64,000 nt of DNA from Sphingopyxis sp. (GCA_002733865.1 NVXM01000028.1:1-64000), one strand, 5' to 3'. Positions 44,645-53,807 are shown, counted from the stretch's first letter. Translations and numbers: made by a program. The notes: a model not told the origin generated them from the letters alone.

Positions 44645-45793
44645 ATGCAATTCAAAAATTTTAAAGCCGAAGCTTTCCTCCGCGATTATTGGCAAAAACA
44701 GCCACTTTTGATCCGCAATCCCTGGCAGCAGTGGCAAAACCCTTTGTCGCCCGACGAACTTGCTGGCCTGGCGTGCGAAGACCCTGTGGAATCACGCCTG
44801 ATTACGCAAATGACCGATGACTGGAATGCAGAACACGGTCCCTTGCCTGCGACGCGCTTTGGTGAATTGGGAAAATCCCCCTGGACGCTTCTGGTTCAGG
44901 CAGTCGACCATCATGTTCCGGATGTGGCGGCGCTTATCGCACCATTTCGGTTCATCCCCAATTGGCGCATCGACGATGTGATGGTCAGCTATGCCAGTGA
45001 CGGCGGCGGTGTTGGGCCGCATTTCGATCATTATGATGTTTTTCTGGTTCAGGGCCTTGGCCAGCGGCGCTGGCAAATCGGCGGTATGTGCGACGATCAT
45101 ACAGAGTTGCGGTCCCATGAAGACCTGCTTCTGCTGGCTGATTTTGAAGCCGCACAGGAATGGGTGCTAAATCCGGGAGACATGCTCTATATTCCGCCTG
45201 GCATTGCCCATAATGGCGTCGCGGTGGGCAAGGACTGCATGACCTATAGCATAGGCTTCCGGTCACCATCGCGGAAGGAACTGATCGGCAACTGGTGCGA
45301 TGATCTGATGCCAGCGCTGACGGACGATGATCGCTATTGCGATCCTGATCTGTCCGTTCAGAGCAATCCCGGAGAGATACCGCAGGCGGCGATTGACCGG
45401 CTGCACGCCATGCTGACCGAGACGCTGAACGACCGCGCCGCTTTTGCCCGATGGTTCGGGGAATATAACAGCACACCGCGATATCCGGATACGGACTGGC
45501 TTCCCGAGGAGCCGATCGAAACAGAACATCTGCGCGGCTTGCTGACAGCCGACCATCCCCTGCTCCGCAATCCCGCCAGCCGGTTTTCTTTTGTTCGTGA
45601 GGAGGAAGATGAGTTGCTGCTATTCGTCGACGGGGAATGTTTCCCCTGCGCAGCTGAAACGGCTGCCGTCGCCAAAATGCTGTGCGCTCAGGACCAGTTT
45701 GTCATCAATCCGGAATGGCAGAAATCGGACGCCGTGGTGGCGCTGCTCGCCGGACTATATAATCGCGGGAGCCTTGCGTTCGACTGGGGCTAG
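44645..45793 (+). CDS. roxA: 50S ribosomal protein L16 arginine hydroxylase-like (JmjC/ROXA family)
   Basis: 382 residues (an in-frame GTG two codons upstream is the alternative). JmjC-type cupin: the N-terminal FLRDYWQKQPLLIRNP is typical of YcfD/ROXA, iron ligands His-x-Asp in PHFDHYDVFLVQG (~125), distal His in YIPPGIAHNGVAVG. A winged-helix-like C-terminal region follows. These 2-oxoglutarate/Fe(II) oxygenases hydroxylate an Arg of L16. It is convergent with cspA at a shared terminator. Confidence 0.88.
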   Translation: MQFKNFKAEAFLRDYWQKQPLLIRNPWQQWQNPLSPDELAGLACEDPVESRLITQMTDDWNAEHGPLPATRFGELGKSPWTLLVQAVDHHVPDVAALIAPFRFIPNWRIDDVMVSYASDGGGVGPHFDHYDVFLVQGLGQRRWQIGGMCDDHTELRSHEDLLLLADFEAAQEWVLNPGDMLYIPPGIAHNGVAVGKDCMTYSIGFRSPSRKELIGNWCDDLMPALTDDDRYCDPDLSVQSNPGEIPQAAIDRLHAMLTETLNDRAAFARWFGEYNSTPRYPDTDWLPEEPIETEHLRGLLTADHPLLRNPASRFSFVREEEDELLLFVDGECFPCAAETAAVAKMLCAQDQFVINPEWQKSDAVVALLAGLYNRGSLAFDWG

Positions 45794-45812
45794 CCGTCAA
45801 CAAATTAAGGAC

Positions 45813-45851
45813 AAAAAAAGGGCGGGAGTGACCAGCACTCCCGCCCTTTTT
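45813..45851. terminator. Strong bidirectional terminator (roxA / cspA)
   Basis: An A run, the perfect stem GGGCGGGAGTG/CACTCCCGCCC region with a 4-5 base loop, and a T run. It works on both strands between convergent genes. Confidence 0.92.
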
Positions 45852-45868
45852 CATGTTCGGTTTTAGGC

Positions 45869-46075
45869 TTAAGCCTGCTGCAAGTTTACAGCGGCTTTCT
45901 TGCCATTATTTCCGGTTTCGACGTCATATGTCAGACGTTGTTCTTTTTCAAGCGACTGCATTCCGGCAGCCTGAACTGCTGTAATGTGCACGAAGCTGTC
46001 ATCGCCACCATCTTCAGGAGCAATGAAACCATAGCCCTTGTCGGTGTTGAAAAATTTTACGGTGCCTGTAGGCAT
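45869..46075 (-). CDS. cspA: Cold-shock domain protein
   Basis: 68 residues. RNA-binding motifs RNP1 KGYGFIAP and RNP2-like DSFVHITAV in a five-stranded OB fold. AGGAATAAGACT precedes the ATG at 46075; an upstream ATG adds six residues unlike the family. It is likely an RNA chaperone. A 5' leader of up to ~150 nt (46094-46250) could hold a temperature-responsive structure, but none was proven by eye. Confidence 0.95.
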   Translation of the reverse strand: MPTGTVKFFNTDKGYGFIAPEDGGDDSFVHITAVQAAGMQSLEKEQRLTYDVETGNNGKKAAVNLQQA

Positions 46076-46313
46076 AGTCTTATTCCTATTCATAACTTAA
46101 TTATGCCCGATGCTGCGACATGCAGAACCGGACGGGATTGGCCAACTTCGAGAAATGGGAAAAAGAGTATGCAACCTTAGGGGTAGCGAGACCATGATTT
46201 CGTCGTAACGCGATTTATTAGCTTCACTATCTATAGCAGCCTATTCCTTAATAAGCAAACAGATGTATTTCGACTGTTTCATGGCCCGCCGAAATTGTGT
46301 AGCAGCAGCGACG

Positions 46314-46955
46314 ATGAACAAATTCTTCATGACCAGTTTGGCAGGTTCGTCGCTCTGCATCTCCCTCGCTGCCTGCGATCCCGCCCCTGTTCCAGCGCAA
46401 CAGCCTTCCGCCCATGACCTCTTTTTCGAACGCCTAAGCCAACTCTGCGGAAAGGCCTATGCCGGTCTGCTGGTCTCGGATCAGGATGCTGATGCGGAGA
46501 TGAAGGGTAAGCCAATGATCATGCATGTAGCCAGCTGCGACCTGAACGAAATCCAGATCCCCTTCCATATCGCCGATGGTGATGGCCAATGGGACCGGTC
46601 ACGGACTTGGATGATAACGCGGACGGATCAGGGACTTCGCTTGAAACATCGCCATCGCCACGAAGACGGGAGCCTGGACGATGTGACCAATTATGGTGGA
46701 GACACCAGTAGCGATGGTACTGCTGACCGGCAGGAATTTCCCGTCGACGCCGAATCTATCGCTTCGTTTCAGGCTAATGGGCTGGATCAGTCGGTGACCA
46801 ATGTCTGGGCGATGGAGATCACCCCGCCCGGCCAATCCGGTTCGCGTTTTGCCTATGAACTGCGCCGGCCAGAGTCGGCAGACGGGCGCTTTTTCCGGGT
46901 CGAATTCGACTTGTCAAAACCGGTAGCTCCGCCACCACCGCCTTGGGGTAGCTGA
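46314..46955 (+). CDS. Hypothetical lipoprotein, 213 aa
   Basis: Lipobox in MNKFFMTSLAGSSLCISLAAC (Cys 21), followed by Pro/Ala/Gln linker, LCGKAYAGLLVSDQDADAEMKGKPMIMHVASC and a beta-rich domain with many charged turns (LKHRHRHEDGSLDDVTNYGGDT). The C-terminus is Pro-rich. No named family. It is followed 4 bp later by the channel-like gene, so co-translation is likely. Confidence 0.75.
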   Translation: MNKFFMTSLAGSSLCISLAACDPAPVPAQQPSAHDLFFERLSQLCGKAYAGLLVSDQDADAEMKGKPMIMHVASCDLNEIQIPFHIADGDGQWDRSRTWMITRTDQGLRLKHRHRHEDGSLDDVTNYGGDTSSDGTADRQEFPVDAESIASFQANGLDQSVTNVWAMEITPPGQSGSRFAYELRRPESADGRFFRVEFDLSKPVAPPPPPWGS

Positions 46956-46959
46956 AGCC

Positions 46960-47388
46960 ATGTTGGCGCAGCTGGCTGTCAGCGGGATAATGGTGTTGTT
47001 CACCGTCTTTATCCACGGCTCCGGAATATTTGCACTGGGCCGATTTCTGAAGGTCGAAGCGCGCGAGGAAGCGGCAGAAAATATACATCCGATGTCGCTG
47101 CGCGGAATTTCGGTCACGCTGGCGCTGGTGCTGGGCCTGATTGCCCTGCACGGTATCGAGATATGGCTCTATGCTTTCGTGTTTCTTGGTCTCGGGGCGC
47201 TGCCGACCATCGACGAAGCGATATATTTTTCGACCATCACCTATTCCACGACCGGATATGATGACGAAGGCTTTAACAAGGCCTGGCGGATGGTCGCCGC
47301 GATAGAGGGCGTGAACGGTATCATTTTGCTCGGATGGTCGACCGCATTTTTTGTCACCGTGGTCGCGCGTATGGGAAGAACGAAATGA
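46960..47388 (+). CDS. Ion-channel-like (two-pore-helix) membrane protein
   Basis: 142 residues with hydrophobic segments at ~5-27, ~50-78 and ~112-136. Between the last two is a re-entrant loop FSTITYSTTGYDDEGF that mirrors the P-loop TTVGYGD of potassium channels, with Thr-Gly-Tyr-Asp-Asp as the filter-like sequence. It is therefore placed in the Ion_trans_2-like group; ion selectivity may differ from potassium. The stop overlaps the DoxX start (ATGA). Confidence 0.75.
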   Translation: MLAQLAVSGIMVLFTVFIHGSGIFALGRFLKVEAREEAAENIHPMSLRGISVTLALVLGLIALHGIEIWLYAFVFLGLGALPTIDEAIYFSTITYSTTGYDDEGFNKAWRMVAAIEGVNGIILLGWSTAFFVTVVARMGRTK

Positions 47389-47822
47389 CGGACGACAACG
47401 AAAAGCAAGGCCGTTGGCGCACCTTCTTCCGCTGGCTGCTGGCTCTGATCTATTTCGTTGCCGGGATCGCCCATATCCGATCGCCCAGCGGCTTTCTGGC
47501 GATCACGCCGGACTGGGTTCCATTTCCGGAACAAGTCATCCTGTTTACAGGGTTAGCGGAGATTGCCGGCGCTATCGGGCTGCTAATTCCCCCAAAGGTC
47601 GTGCCCGGCCTGCGATATGCTGCGGGCATCGGCCTCGCGCTCTACGCATTTTGTGTCTATCCCGCGAACATCAACCATGCGATAAATAATATCGCGATCA
47701 ATGGAGGAACGGCGAGTTGGCTCTATCATGGTCCGCGTCTGGCGTTCCAGCCGGTGTTCATCTGGTGGGCGCTGATCGCGGGTAACATTATCAACTGGCC
47801 ATTTGGAAAGAAAAGGCCGTAA
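47385..47822 (+). CDS. DoxX family membrane protein
   Basis: 145 residues with four hydrophobic segments. RWLLALIYFVAGIAHIRSP followed by FLFTGLAEIAGAIGLLIPP and YAAGIGLALYAFCVYPANINHA matches DoxX/DoxD-like small membrane proteins of unclear function, sometimes linked to oxidative stress or quinone redox. The ATG lies in an ATGA overlap with the channel-like gene. Confidence 0.82.
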   Translation: MTDDNEKQGRWRTFFRWLLALIYFVAGIAHIRSPSGFLAITPDWVPFPEQVILFTGLAEIAGAIGLLIPPKVVPGLRYAAGIGLALYAFCVYPANINHAINNIAINGGTASWLYHGPRLAFQPVFIWWALIAGNIINWPFGKKRP

Positions 47823-47890
47823 ACCTGCCCCTAAGGGGGTATTTATGTTAGGAAAGAGTTCGCTAGACGCGGAACGGAAAAGGAAAATAT

Positions 47891-48043
47891 ATGGAAAAAC
47901 ATGGTGATAAAATCGAAGTAAGCGAGCGAGAGGCCAGCAACAAGCCGCGCCGAGCTCATAATGTCAGAATCGTATTGGCGGCTTCTTTGCTGCTGGCCAT
48001 CATTGTATTGTCGCTGGTGTGGATCATTCCCGCACTCAGTTAA
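47891..48043 (+). CDS. Small single-pass membrane protein, 50 aa
   Basis: ATG at 47891 with a good Shine-Dalgarno (AAGGAAAATAT), ending TAA at 48043. A charged N-terminal half (MEKHGDKIEVSEREASN, then KPRRAHN) is followed by one membrane helix (VRIVLAASLLLAIIVLSLVWI). A terminator follows at once. Topology with the N-terminus in the cytoplasm fits the basic flank. No family recognised. Confidence 0.75.
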   Translation: MEKHGDKIEVSEREASNKPRRAHNVRIVLAASLLLAIIVLSLVWIIPALS

Positions 48044-48053
48044 AAGATCGCAA

Positions 48054-48086
48054 GGATCTACGCATAACGGTAGATCCGTAATTTTT
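48054..48086 (+). terminator. Terminator after the small membrane protein gene
   Basis: GGATCTAC (48054-48061) pairs perfectly with GTAGATCC (48070-48077) and is followed by GTAATTTTT. It also overlaps the stop of the convergent gene at 48086. Confidence 0.85.
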
Positions 48087-48889
48087 CAGACGACACCGGC
48101 GATATAGGTAACCACCAAAGCCGACGGGAGGAGGAGCGCTTGCGCCAGCAAGGTTCCTCCCACCCGGCTGAGCGACAGCCAGGTGATCGTGCGCCTGAAC
48201 ATCGGCTGGCTCACCCGACCACTGACCACATCATCGGTCATTATCGACAATTGTGGGTCGATGATGACAAACAGCAGAATGGTCGCAAAGCCGTTGATGA
48301 CGGCTGACAACTGGGACGCTGTGACCCGATATTCCGGATTGAGATAGCCGGCGTATAAAGATCCCACCACCCCTACCGTCAACAGCGCTTGCGCAACGAT
48401 GTTCAGAATTATGATGGTCATCGAAACGCCGCGCGGCTTGCCGAGATCGGTAAGATGTAATGTTTTGGGAGCGGTGACCGTTCTCCCCACATAGCCGATT
48501 CCGCCCTTGGTAAACGCGTGCCAGATCAGACGCGGCATTGACCGGTGTTCATGAAACTGCAAAATTGCACTGCTGAACCAGCGCTGGACGGTGGGAATGA
48601 GCAATGCGCCAACGATCGTCGCGGCGGTAGCAGCGAGCAGAACCAGACGAAAATCGCCCAGCAGCCCCTCGCCAGTCCCTCGCGCCAAGCCGTTTTCAAT
48701 ACGCTTGGCGAGAAAGGGACCGAGGAAGCTGTTTGACAGTCTTGAGACCAGAACCAGGATGTTGAACAAGGCAAAAGAGACCGCGACACGCCCTGTCCGC
48801 ACCCCGGCGATGCGCGCCGAATAGGCAAGCGCCCCGATCAGATGGATCGAAAACGTCAAAGCGCAAATTATTACAAGCTGCTGATCCAC
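48086..48889 (-). CDS. amj: Amj-like lipid II flippase family protein (DUF2837)
   Basis: 267 residues from a GTG. Six to seven hydrophobic segments. The opening ALTFSIHLIGALAYSARIAGVRTGRVAVSFALFNILVLVSRLSN is characteristic of the Amj/YdaH family, as is the GTLLAQ...LPSALVVTYIAGVV end. In Bacillus subtilis Amj can replace MurJ as lipid II flippase. Proteobacteria normally rely on MurJ, so the role here is uncertain. Monocistronic. Confidence 0.85.
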   Translation of the reverse strand: MDQQLVIICALTFSIHLIGALAYSARIAGVRTGRVAVSFALFNILVLVSRLSNSFLGPFLAKRIENGLARGTGEGLLGDFRLVLLAATAATIVGALLIPTVQRWFSSAILQFHEHRSMPRLIWHAFTKGGIGYVGRTVTAPKTLHLTDLGKPRGVSMTIIILNIVAQALLTVGVVGSLYAGYLNPEYRVTASQLSAVINGFATILLFVIIDPQLSIMTDDVVSGRVSQPMFRRTITWLSLSRVGGTLLAQALLLPSALVVTYIAGVV

Positions 48890-49077
48890 TATTTTTTCCG
48901 ATGCTCATCGACAAAATCATGCGCCTAATGGGCATGAAACGAAAACGCCCATGAACCAAAATTCGCATTAGCCAAACAATAATATTTGCCCCCTTGTGCT
49001 TTCTGTCTAGCGCCGGTTCGCGGCCCGTTTTATTGGGATTTCCAATATCTAGCGCGCCTTAATGATCGGACCTGTTC

Positions 49078-50871
49078 ATGTTAGCTGTTCTTGCGCCTTA
49101 CGCCCCTGCCCTCGTTGCCCTGATCCTCTTCTTCCTTCTCATCGCGTTTGCGACAGAAATCCGGCCGCCTGAGGTTACCGCCATCGGTGCCGCTGCCTTA
49201 CTGCTGGTTCTTGGCCTGATATCGACGGACGATATCCTGGCAGCAATGAGCAATCCTGCGCCGCTCACGATTGCAGCAATGTTCATAATTTCCGGCGCAC
49301 TCGTTCGGACCGGTACGCTCGAAGCATTTGCAATGAAAGTGACGGGCCTGGCCAAAACATCGCCAGTGCTCGCCACGAGTCTGCTGCTCGTCGCAATCGC
49401 TGCATTGTCAGGCTTTACCAACAACACCCCCCTGGTGATGATGATGATCCCGATCGGGATTACGCTGGCGAAGGAATTGGGTGAGCGACCTTCCAAAATA
49501 TTGATGCCTATATCCTTTGCCGCAATTCTGGGCGGCACCTGTACCCTGATCGGGACATCAACCAATATATTGGTCGACGGGGTCGCGCAAAAGAATGGCC
49601 TAGCAGGCTTTTCGATTTTCGAGATAGCGCCTGCCGGTATCGTCGTCGCACTTGTCGGTGTTGGCTATCTTGCTCTGACCCGCCGTTTCCTGCCGGATCG
49701 GGACACCATGTCATCGCTGATTAATGAAGCCCAGACCAAGCGATATACCATGTCCGTATTCATCATCGGCACATCACCCTATATCGGTCAGATTGCCAGC
49801 AAGATTGATCTTTTCCGAAGCGGCGAGCGACGTTTGGTCGATGTCCTGCGGAACGACATCCCGATCCGGAAGCCCCATACGGAATATGTGATTTGTGAAG
49901 GCGATGTTCTGGTCATGCACACCAGTGAGGCCGATGTCATGACCATCCGCGAGCGGGGGAAACTGACGCTGACGAAAAATGACGATAGACAACAGTTCGT
50001 TCCGATGTCCTCGCACAGGTCCAAACTCGCTGAAATATTGTTGCTTTCCGATGCCCATCTGATCGGCCAGAGTCTGAAAGAAGCGGCTCTACCGCAGCGC
50101 TATGGCGTCCATCCGATTGCCATGCACCGCAAGGGCAGCAATCTTTCCGAACAATATGACAGCACCAAATTGCAGGTCGGCGATACCCTGCTTCTGGAAG
50201 GCGCGCAGGCCAATATCCGCCGGCTGGTCACGGGGGAAAATCTGATGAACGTCAGCGAACCGAAGGTCCGGGGATTCCGGCGGCACAAAGCGCCGATTGC
50301 GATTGCCGTGATCCTGTCCGTGGTGCTCGCAGCGTCTTTCGATATCATGCCGATTGCCGGGCTTGCAGTACTCGGTATGGCCACCGTCCTGGTCACCCGC
50401 TGTATCGAGCCGGATGAGGCCTTTGCCTCGGTCGATTGGCGGATCATCGGTTTGATCATCGCAATGCTTGCGATTGGCACAGCGCTCGAAAAAGCAGGGC
50501 TGGTAGAGACGCTGGTAGCAGCTGCTACACCCTGGTTGTCAGGGATAGCGCCGATCTACGCCCTGGCAGCTATTTATCTGCTCAGCCTTTTGCTGACCGA
50601 GTTAGTGACCAATAATGCTGTGGCCGTCGTAGTCACCCCGATCGCCATAAAGTTGGCTATAGCGCTCGGCGTCGATCCGCGACCTTTCGTGATTGCGGTG
50701 ATGTTTGCCGCAAGCGCCAGTTTCCTCACTCCGATCGGCTACCAGACCAACACATTGGTCTATGGTGCAGGCGGTTATCGCTTTCTTGATTTTGCCCGCT
50801 ATGGGCTGCCGCTAACCCTCGTGGTTGCGATCACGTCGATATTCGTGATTCCACTGATATGGCCACTCTAA
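49078..50871 (+). CDS. SLC13/DASS-type permease with two RCK_C domains
   Basis: 597 residues. N-terminal half: hydrophobic helices with ATEIRPPEVTAIGAAALLLVLGLIS, NNTPLVMMMIPIGITLAKELG and GTCTLIGTSTNILVDG (SNT-type motif). The middle (~210-390) holds two soluble TrkA_C/RCK_C domains (SPYIGQIASKIDLFRSGERRLVDVLR; SDAHLIGQSLKEAALPQRYGVHPIAMHRKG). C-terminal helices repeat the motif with ELVTNNAVAVVVTPIAI and FLTPIGYQTNTLVYGAGGY. The family moves sulfate, di/tricarboxylates or other anions with sodium; substrate not evident. Confidence 0.9.
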   Translation: MLAVLAPYAPALVALILFFLLIAFATEIRPPEVTAIGAAALLLVLGLISTDDILAAMSNPAPLTIAAMFIISGALVRTGTLEAFAMKVTGLAKTSPVLATSLLLVAIAALSGFTNNTPLVMMMIPIGITLAKELGERPSKILMPISFAAILGGTCTLIGTSTNILVDGVAQKNGLAGFSIFEIAPAGIVVALVGVGYLALTRRFLPDRDTMSSLINEAQTKRYTMSVFIIGTSPYIGQIASKIDLFRSGERRLVDVLRNDIPIRKPHTEYVICEGDVLVMHTSEADVMTIRERGKLTLTKNDDRQQFVPMSSHRSKLAEILLLSDAHLIGQSLKEAALPQRYGVHPIAMHRKGSNLSEQYDSTKLQVGDTLLLEGAQANIRRLVTGENLMNVSEPKVRGFRRHKAPIAIAVILSVVLAASFDIMPIAGLAVLGMATVLVTRCIEPDEAFASVDWRIIGLIIAMLAIGTALEKAGLVETLVAAATPWLSGIAPIYALAAIYLLSLLLTELVTNNAVAVVVTPIAIKLAIALGVDPRPFVIAVMFAASASFLTPIGYQTNTLVYGAGGYRFLDFARYGLPLTLVVAITSIFVIPLIWPL

Positions 50872-50891
50872 TTGACAAATCGATGGCGCTA

Positions 50892-51335
50892 TCATCTTCT
50901 GCGCCGCCCACCTTCCGTGCCGGTGACGATGTCGCCAACGAGACCAGATCCAGAGTTACCAGTGCCAGTGCCTTTGTCTGAGCCACCAGAATTGTTGCCG
51001 TTAGGTCCACCATTGCCCGCACTGGCGGCCCCTGACGAGCTTGAACTGCTACTAGTAGAACCACCGCTTGAGCTGCTGCTCGAACCATCGCTGGAACTGC
51101 TGCTGGAAGAGGAAGATGCTCCTTGACCGCCGGCGCTCGCAGCCGCTCCCCCCGCTACGGTGCATGATCCACTGGAATGGTCGAAACAGGATTCAACATT
51201 CGTCATCGTGTTATTCAGTGCAGTGCCGGTGCCGGTGACGGCGGCAATCATACCGACGCCAATGAGTGCGGCCAACAAGCCATATTCAATAGCCGATGCC
51301 CCCGCGGTGTCTTCAATGAGATATTTGATATTCAA
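50892..51335 (-). CDS. Flp/Fap-type type IVb pilin with an unusual Ser-rich tail
   Basis: 147 residues. The first ~45 (MNIKYLIEDTAGASAIEYGLLAALIGVGMI) is a standard Flp pilin: prepilin peptidase site Gly-Ala before the Glu at +5 (ASAIEYGLLAALI). Flp pilins are normally 50-75 residues. Here a pair of Cys (SCFDHSSGSC) is followed by ~80 residues dominated by Ser and Gly runs and ending GGRRRR. No tad/cpa genes are nearby, so it would have to use a Tad system elsewhere, or it is a pseudopilin. Confidence 0.85.
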   Translation of the reverse strand: MNIKYLIEDTAGASAIEYGLLAALIGVGMIAAVTGTGTALNNTMTNVESCFDHSSGSCTVAGGAAASAGGQGASSSSSSSSSDGSSSSSSGGSTSSSSSSSGAASAGNGGPNGNNSGGSDKGTGTGNSGSGLVGDIVTGTEGGRRRR

Positions 51336-51503
51336 TTTTCAGCTTCATTGTCGCGTAACTTTAACGCAGTGCCTGCTTTATGGGGAAAAATGGCAAGATT
51401 GGTTAACGGCGAGATGATTTTTTTAGCACTGCTACCGGTCATCATCCCTTTCAGATCATCGGATGAAGAATAATACTCAATCGGGCTTGACGCCGCGCAC
51501 ATT

Positions 51504-53384
51504 CTAGATTTCGACTTGAGACCCCAGCTCGACCACACGATTGGGAGGAATGCCGTAGAATAAAGTCGCCCTTCCTGCATTACGGTTGAGAAAGGAAAAG
51601 ATCGAATTGCTGATGGCGCGGATCACATTTCCTGATCGCTTGAAGGTTATCGTTTCCCGACCGAGAAAATAACTGGCTTTGTCAAAATCCAGATCCAGGC
51701 CCTTTACTTTGCAGCGTTTCAGCCGATTTGGCACGTTGACGCGTTCGTTGAAACCATAATTAAACGTTATGCGATAAAAGTCCGGACCGAGCGTCTCAAG
51801 GATGATCTGGTCTTTTGCCGCAATCTTGGCGGTCGGCCGGATTTCGACGTGCAACAAAACCACATGTTGGTGCAAGGACCGATTATGCTTGATGTGATGC
51901 AGCAATGAGGTCGGCACGCCTTTGGACAGTGACGTCATGAATATGGCAATGCCCGGCGCACGAATAATGGAACTGGAGGGCAGCTGCTTTACGAATTGAG
52001 CGGCCTCCATTTCACCATGCTTCACTTGCTCGTTCAATTTCTTCCGGCCGCGAGTCCAAATCGTCATCAGAGTAAAAATCAAAACCGCCACGATGGTAGG
52101 GAACCAGCCACCATCGAAGAATTTCACGATATTGGCGCCGAAATAGGCAAAGTCGAGTGGAATGAACATGATCGCCAAGGCCGCAAGCAGCGCTTTGTTC
52201 CAACCCCACCTGCCCAGAACGAACAAGGTCAGAAAAGTCGTGATCACCATATCCATGGCAATCGCCAGCCCGTAGGCGGAGGCGAGATTACCGGACGACT
52301 GAAAGAGTAGAACCAACCCGATTGTAGCGAACAACAGCATCCAGTTCACAAACGGAATATAGATTTGCCCAAATTCTTCGCCATCGGTCTGCACAACCGC
52401 CATGCGCGGCAATTGTCCCAGTTGCATGGCCTGACGAGTGAGCGAAAACACGCCCGAAATAACCGCTTGAGATGCGATCACGGTGGCGATGGTGGCGAGG
52501 ATGATGAGCGGGATAAGCCCCCAATCTGGAGCCAGGTGAAAAAATGGTTGGGCAATTTCCTCGTTGTCGGAAAGGACCAGCGCACCCTGTCCGAAATAAT
52601 TGAGCAGCAGCGCGGGAAGGACCAACGCAAACCATGCCAGTTTAATGGGTTTGACCCCGAAATGGCCCATGTCGGCGTACAACGTCTCTCCCCCGGTCAC
52701 CACCAGGAAGACCGTCCCCAAAACAAGGAATGCCGTTGCCGGTTCCGTTAAAAGGAACTGTATCGCCCAGCTTGGACTCAAGGCTACCAATATCCCCGGT
52801 TCGAGCCAGATGCCCCGCAAACCGAGAAGCGCCAGCGCCGAAAACCACAAGACGAGAATGGGACCAAACACCCGTCCAATTTTGGCGGTACCAAAGCGCT
52901 GTATCGAGAATAAGCCAATCAATATACCAATCGTCATCGGAATGACGAACGGAGTAAAGGCTGCCGTGACCAACTCCAGGCCCTCCAGGGCGCTGAGCAC
53001 GGAAATGGCGGGCGTAATCGCTCCGTCTCCATAGAGCAGCGCAGCTCCGAACAAGCCTGCCACGACCAGGACGTGGCGAACGCGCGATGTCCCTGACACT
53101 TTTGTTTGCAACAGCGAAACCAGAGCGATGATACCGCCCTCACCTTCATTGTCTGCGCGCATAACGACCAGCAGATATTTTATCGATATAACGATGATTA
53201 ACGACCAGGTGATCATCGACAATACACCGAAAATATGAGCCTCGGTGACATCCAGATGAGCCAGTCCGAGAAAGCTCTCCCGGAACGCATAGAGCGGACT
53301 GGTTCCGATATCGCCGAATACAATACCGAGCGCCGCCAAGGTCGTCGGCAGAAGCTTTTCAGACGATTTTGTGTCAGCGTGCAT
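51504..53384 (-). CDS. kup: Potassium uptake protein Kup
   Basis: 626 residues. N-terminal GIVFGDIGTSPLYAFRESFLG is the family hallmark; about 12 membrane segments follow (SALEGLELVTAAFTPFVIPMTIGI; TGGETLYADMGHFGVKPI; NWMLLFATIGLVLLFQSSGNLASAYGLA), then a C-terminal cytoplasmic domain (PGIAIFMTSLSKGVPTSLLHHIKHN). It takes up potassium with protons at low potassium or low pH. The ATG at 53384 is preferred to one 10 codons upstream. Confidence 0.95.
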   Translation of the reverse strand: MHADTKSSEKLLPTTLAALGIVFGDIGTSPLYAFRESFLGLAHLDVTEAHIFGVLSMITWSLIIVISIKYLLVVMRADNEGEGGIIALVSLLQTKVSGTSRVRHVLVVAGLFGAALLYGDGAITPAISVLSALEGLELVTAAFTPFVIPMTIGILIGLFSIQRFGTAKIGRVFGPILVLWFSALALLGLRGIWLEPGILVALSPSWAIQFLLTEPATAFLVLGTVFLVVTGGETLYADMGHFGVKPIKLAWFALVLPALLLNYFGQGALVLSDNEEIAQPFFHLAPDWGLIPLIILATIATVIASQAVISGVFSLTRQAMQLGQLPRMAVVQTDGEEFGQIYIPFVNWMLLFATIGLVLLFQSSGNLASAYGLAIAMDMVITTFLTLFVLGRWGWNKALLAALAIMFIPLDFAYFGANIVKFFDGGWFPTIVAVLIFTLMTIWTRGRKKLNEQVKHGEMEAAQFVKQLPSSSIIRAPGIAIFMTSLSKGVPTSLLHHIKHNRSLHQHVVLLHVEIRPTAKIAAKDQIILETLGPDFYRITFNYGFNERVNVPNRLKRCKVKGLDLDFDKASYFLGRETITFKRSGNVIRAISNSIFSFLNRNAGRATLFYGIPPNRVVELGSQVEI

Positions 53385-53555
53385 TGCAGAATTTCTCAAT
53401 CGGTCGGAGATCAATCCTTTTATGGCCTATCCTTATCGGAATGCGCAGCTTTTCAAAGCGATTAACAAGCGTAAGCGCTGGGATCTTTCCCACACTCCGA
53501 GGTTGCTTACCCAACCGCCGACAGACAAAAGGCTGGACTGCATATTAATGCAGGG

Positions 53556-53807
53556 TCAGCGATCAAATCTTAATCCATTGACCCAATTCAATACCGACTT
53601 TTCCAAACTTGAAATATGGCGACCCTGACTTTCTAGATCCGCTACTTCTTTATCGAGCTGCGACTGAAGATACTCATATCGCGCCAACAATTCTCTGGCA
53701 CTCGCCTGATGACCGTCATGGAAGCTGTTCTTCAACTTTAGCCGCTCTTGTGCCTCCACGATTCTCTCGTGGATACGCTCCAGCTTCGCCTTCTCATCTT
53801 CCGCCAT
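53556..53807 (-). CDS. Hypothetical coiled-coil protein, 83 aa
   Basis: 83 highly charged helical residues: MAEDEKAKLERIHERIVEAQERLKLKN and LLARYEYLQSQLDKEVADLESQG show heptads. No family recognised. GGAGAAG precedes the ATG by ~8 bases. It stands alone between kup and the aceA region, in a stretch with lower GC than the core genes. Confidence 0.6.
   Translation of the reverse strand: MAEDEKAKLERIHERIVEAQERLKLKNSFHDGHQASARELLARYEYLQSQLDKEVADLESQGRHISSLEKSVLNWVNGLRFDR

Noticed and set aside
46094..46260. Riboswitch or cold-box in the cspA leader
   Set aside because: A leader role is possible, but I could not find a convincing conserved structure by eye.
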